A program made the translations under genes and the position numbers. A stretch of DNA of 64,000 nucleotides, taken from NCBI GenBank assembly GCA_026120185.1, contig JANUWF010003366.1:248001-312000 (forward strand). The letters run 5' to 3'. How positions within the stretch are numbered: position 1 is the first letter of the stretch; each line of letters opens with the position of its first letter. The notes under the pieces are model-generated. The model was not told the origin of the DNA and searched no databases. It was given only the letters and a program-made list of their open reading frames with translations. This document shows positions 59,985 to 64,000 of this stretch, in pieces. The stretch comes from Voacanga thouarsii. Taxonomy: Eukaryota > Streptophyta > Magnoliopsida > Gentianales > Apocynaceae.

Positions 59985-60882
59985 ACAAATCTAAAGCTAC
60001 GTAGCATCTTGGAAACAAATAAGCTCATCGAATCAAACTATTTTGATTGGTATAGAAACTTGAGAATCGTTCTCAAGTCGAAAAAGTTGCTCTACGTGCT
60101 AGATATTCCTATTCCGCCACTTCCAGCCCATGATGCTCCTGCTGATGAGCATGCTATCCACAAGAAGCATAAGGGAGATAGTGACACTGCATCATATATT
60201 ATGCTGGTGTCAATGACTCTTGAGTTACAAAACAACATAAGCATGTGGATGCTCAAACCATTATATTCCATCTTAAAGAGTTATTTAATAAACAAGCTAG
60301 AAATGAGATATATGAGATCTTTAAGCAATGGTTCCATTCTAAGACGATTGAGGGTGCTTCAGGGGCCATTCATGGGCTACAGAGATTGGGCTATACTGAA
60401 AAGTTTAGGTCTCTTGGTTTCGTAATGGATCACAATTTAAATGTTGACTTAATTCTACAATCATTACTAAGTAGTTTTTCATAATTTGTGATTAACTACC
60501 ACATGAACAATATTGAGAGTGCTGAATCATTTATGAAGAAGGATGATAAGGCGATCTTGTTAGTAAGTTCTTCATCTCCTAAGAAGAAAGTTCCCAAGAA
60601 GAAGAAGAAAAATCCTACCAAACCCAAAGGAGGTGTGAAGAAGATGGAAGCAGCCAGTGAAGGCCCATGTCATTATTGTGGCAAGATGGGCCATTGTAGG
60701 CACAACTGCAAAGCCTATTGGGAGACAATGAAGGAAAAGAAGAAGAAAGAGAAGCTTGCAAGCACTTCTACTTGTACTCCCGTTATTTTTATGATTGAGA
60801 TTAATACTATATTTAATAATAAGATATGGGTATTAGATACTAGTTGTGGATCGCATTTATGCAATAACTTGTAAGGACTAAA
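59985..60882 (+). pseudogene. gag: Copia element 2 gag and start of protease, broken and cut by LTR-A'
   Basis: Homologous to 31,582-32,515. The start ATG is CTG here (about 59,978). YFDWYRNLRIVLKSKKLLYV opens the capsid part. A one-base deletion near 60,231 shifts the frame, the capsid continues as KELFNKQARNEIYEIFKQWF, and a TAA lies at 60,482. The zinc knuckle CHYCGKMGHCRHNC (60,668-60,709) keeps all four ligands, unlike element 1. The protease motif reads VLDTSCGSHLC, so Asp-Thr-Gly has become Asp-Thr-Ser. The sequence stops after GGACTAAA at 60,882, where LTR-A' is inserted; the rest of pol would lie beyond the window. Confidence 0.87.
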
Positions 60883-63800
60883 TGTAACACCCCCCCATAC
60901 TATATACCCTCAAAGGGCGGAGATGTCGCCCCGTCCAAAGGACAAGGGGTCTTTAAAACAAGGTACATAATATAAAGTCGGACCAAAGATGTCAAACTTA
61001 AATAAATAAAGGGAAACTCTTATTACATCAGAATTAAACTTGGGTAAGTCTAAACAGATGCATACATCGGTTCTAAAAACATTATAATATCTGTCTCTCA
61101 AACAACATAAATAAACCAACACAAGCTCCAACTACTAGACATCCCGCTTGCTCATTAGTATAAATCTCTTGAAAACATGATATAAAAACAGTGTGAGATT
61201 AACATCTCAGTAAGTCTTGTGTGTGCACATGGTTCTTTGAACAGTTTGTGTATGAATAGCAGAAAACATTTGCAGAAATATTTGGCAAGTCATAAATAAT
61301 TTCACTTTGCAAGGAGTGGAGTTTTCTCATTGTCACACTTTGTATAAAATAAATCATCCACTCGAAAAAATAGTCATATCACCACACTTTGGGCTCTATG
61401 ATAAGAAAACGGTCAAGGCACCACACTTTATGCACCATGATAAGAAAACGGTCAAGGCACCACACTTTGTGCACCTTGACTGGATCAAATTACCACACTT
61501 TGGGCGTTCTGATCAAAGGTGGGTGTACGACCCACCGGGTGAGATACTCATCTATCTCTACACCCAACAAAACCATCCGGGTGTTTATACCGGGTAAATA
61601 ATACCTTACCAGGTAAAAATGCTAGCTCGGACCGGCCTAACCAATCAATATTGTCGCCTTTTCAAGCAGAGCATATCTTTTGGAGGTGGCCACCTACCAG
61701 AAGACTCACTCAAACCCTCCAAGACTAGTATTGTTGGCCTACCCTTATTGAGTACACAACGAACAAATCTGTCAATTCCTAACTCATAACAATAAGTCCA
61801 TATTTTAGCTTTGTAAAATGCGGTTTTCTTTAAAAATAGTTTTCTAAAATTTTTAGAGAAAGAACAGTTCTTGATAAAGTCATTAGTTTGTCAAAACCGT
61901 TTTAGAGAATAAATATCCACGTTTACAACCTAAGTAATCATAGTTCAACAATAGCTTCACAAAGCTTTACAATATTTGACTTACCATCACAATCATTTAA
62001 CAAAAGAGTTTATGCAAGGACTTACCTGGATAAGTCACAGCTAGATCCAACTCAATCGATTGCTCTTATTTCCACTCCTTCTTTATCTAGAGCAAATAGT
62101 CCCACAATTAGGATTTAATCATTCCATCCACTATCTCATACAATATGACTCTCCATGATCTCATTAATCACCTAGTTCATTCATGGTATTTAATTCAATA
62201 GATCACATGTTTAACTTTCCTTTACTATTTTGTTAATCATAACCATACACTGATCTAGATCAATTCATCACATGACAACTTCCATAATAAATAACATAAA
62301 ATCATCATAAATAGCACCCATAAACATTAAAAGATCTCATATTTTGCCTATTTAGCATGGATCTAGATTCATCATGACAAGAAACATCAATGTCCTATCT
62401 CATACATGCTTTGTCTAAGGCTTTCACCAACATGCTCATCAATCTAATATATTCATGCTTTCATACTAGACTTCATAGGCATCCTTAAGCCAATATTCGG
62501 ATGTTTAAGACCATTTAAATCAATAAAGATAGGATCTTGATTACCTCTTAGCGATTTAGACTTAAAACACGACAACTCCTTGTTGACTAGCTTGAGTTCA
62601 ATCAATACTTGAAGAGTTTGGATCGCTTGGATGCCTTGATCAAGTCTCACCAAAGAATAGGTAAAATCAGTCCCTTATGGACGTGATTTATAGAAGAGAA
62701 AAGGAAAAGAATAGAGTAGGGGTTGAATTGAAGGGTTGAAGATCAATTACCTTGCAGAGAGATTTGGTTTTTGGCTTTGCTTTTGGAATAGGCTGGCTGA
62801 ATTTCGGAGCTGGTTAAATGCTGGTTTTTTCATGAGTTTAAGGGGTTGAAAGGGTGGAGAGTTTCATGGTTTGCTGAATAGAAAAGTCTAGGGTTTGGTG
62901 TTTAGGTATTTAGAGGAGTTCTACCTTGTTTCGGAGCCTTGATTACAAGAGAAAAGTTGGACAGCTTTAGCTCTTCTATGGGTGCCAAAATTGGTCAAGA
63001 GTTTAGGACTGATTCTGTTGTATTTTTGCAGCTCAGAATGGCCAAAATTCTGCACAGAAAGTGGGAGGAAAATCTGGACAGAATGAGTGAAGAAATCTGG
63101 TTGGTTTTGGTCTCTAAAGTGGCGAAACAAGAGAAGAAAAAGAAGCCTTGGTGTAGCTGTTTTTTGCTCTCTAGTTAGAAGAATTTTTGTGTAGGTTTTT
63201 GCTGAGAATTTCATGTAGAATAAGGCTGGTTTTTGTCCAAAAGTCTGAAGGAATTGGAGGGGAAAATTCTATTATTCTTTTGGCTAAAACAAAGTCCTAG
63301 TTGGTTAAGGTTTTCTTGGACAACCTTAGCTAGGTTTTAGAGAGTTTGATTTGGATTATTTTTGCTCCAAGGGTAGCGGCAGCTTTGATGCAATTTTCCA
63401 AAATATTTGGTGAAGAAACTAGGTTATCTATTTAAGAAATAATTTAATTAATTCCCTATTTTAATTTGAGCAAATTTTAAATAGCTAATAAATAGTTATA
63501 AAGAGAAAATTCTGGTTTCCTACTTCCTTGAAGCTACCAAATTCTTCTTCCTGTTTCTTCCTAAATTTTCAAAAATCTTCATCTTATCCAAGAGATAACT
63601 ATTTCATTTAAAATCCAAACATTATCTGTTTATTTCTTTTTTTTAATTATATAAATAAAATTAGGATATGGAGGTTTTTCCCTTAAAAAGTGGCAGCTAC
63701 CGCATAACACAATACCTATAGATTTCCATATATTCTATCTCCAAATATATTACCTAGATATATCTTTTAAAATCTAGATTAATAATATTTAAAATTTTCT

Positions 63801-64000
63801 AAAAGGTTATGATAAGATATTAGGAATAAAATTTAATTTATTCCCAAATATTTTATACAATAATTCCCAAGATAAATCACAGTCCAAATTTTTAGGAAAT
63901 TGGTTCCAAGGTGGCAGCATCCCTAGGGTGTTTCGGCCAAGTGGAAAGAAATTAGAGAAGAAGAAAACAAAGGAACGGAACGAATTTGAAGTAGCTAAGA
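60883..64000 (-). repeat. LTR-A' (relative of LTR-A), runs off window
   Basis: On the minus strand this LTR ends ...GGGGGGTGTTACA at 60,883. It shares with LTR-A, in the same order, the GGGGCGACATC/CCTTTGGACGG end block (60,925-60,945), the GCTAGCTCGGACCGGC block (61,620), GGTGGCCACCTAC (61,684), TTATTGAGTACACAACG (61,745), and a later segment with GGCCAAAATTCTGCAC. It is inserted in copia element 2 gag, with CTAAA (60,878-60,882) on its left. The plus-strand frame at 62,939-63,178 resembles one in the array units, but both lie in LTR antisense sequence. The right end is not visible. Confidence 0.8.
61360..61505. repeat. 39-bp minisatellite inside LTR-A'
   Basis: ATGATAAGAAAACGGTCAAG with CACCACACTTTRTGCACC is repeated in two near-perfect 39-bp copies (61,398-61,436 and 61,437-61,475). 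A degenerate copy lies on each side, keeping ACCACACTTTGGGC. The corresponding place in LTR-A (100-180) has only one or two loose copies. Confidence 0.85.

Overview
The window looks like nuclear, AT-rich heterochromatin of a flowering plant (probably a eudicot; the species cannot be told). I find no intact host gene. Almost every base can be assigned to LTR retrotransposons or their derivatives: three long-LTR Ty3/gypsy-type LTR groups (A, its relative A', and C; about 4.0-4.3 kb each), one 1.5-kb LTR group (B), and one Ty1/copia group with 1.7-kb LTRs (D). All coding parts are broken by stops, frameshifts or deletions.

Layout. 1-723 is the distal part of an LTR-A lying on the minus strand. 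724-31,020 is a tandem array of nine near-identical units of about 3,368 bp. Each unit is a chimera of about 3.0 kb of LTR-A (minus) fused to about 350 bp of LTR-B (plus). The array is flanked on the left by the rest of LTR-A and on the right by the rest of LTR-B (31,021-31,431), and every unit junction sits on the same 6-bp microhomology, TTCTTG. 31,432-37,079 is a decayed copia element (gag, protease, integrase, RT, RNase H, 3' LTR). 37,080-39,835 is old minus-strand gypsy debris plus a (CATA)n/(CGTA)n microsatellite.

39,836-54,924 is a nested gypsy element. It has LTR-C, a primer-binding site and an acidic leader, then a solo LTR-A inserted just before gag, then degenerate gag, then a solo LTR-B between gag and protease, then a protease remnant. 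That LTR-B itself carries two further LTR-B solos in opposite orientation. The swapped target-site duplications show that the 98-bp piece between them was inverted by recombination. 54,925-60,882 is a second copia element: its 5' LTR is split by a solo LTR-D, followed by PBS, long leader and broken gag. It is cut by an A'-type LTR (60,883-64,000, minus) that runs off the window.

The most unusual item is the young satellite-like array built from an LTR/LTR junction. Each unit carries an LTR-B TATA box pointing right and a tRNA-derived A-box/B-box sequence pointing left, so the array multiplies two putative promoters of different polymerases. Secondary points are the TSD-proven inversion inside LTR-B, the consistent G:C to A:T decay at LTR ends and TSDs, and the tRNA-like module shared by the array and the solo LTR-A.
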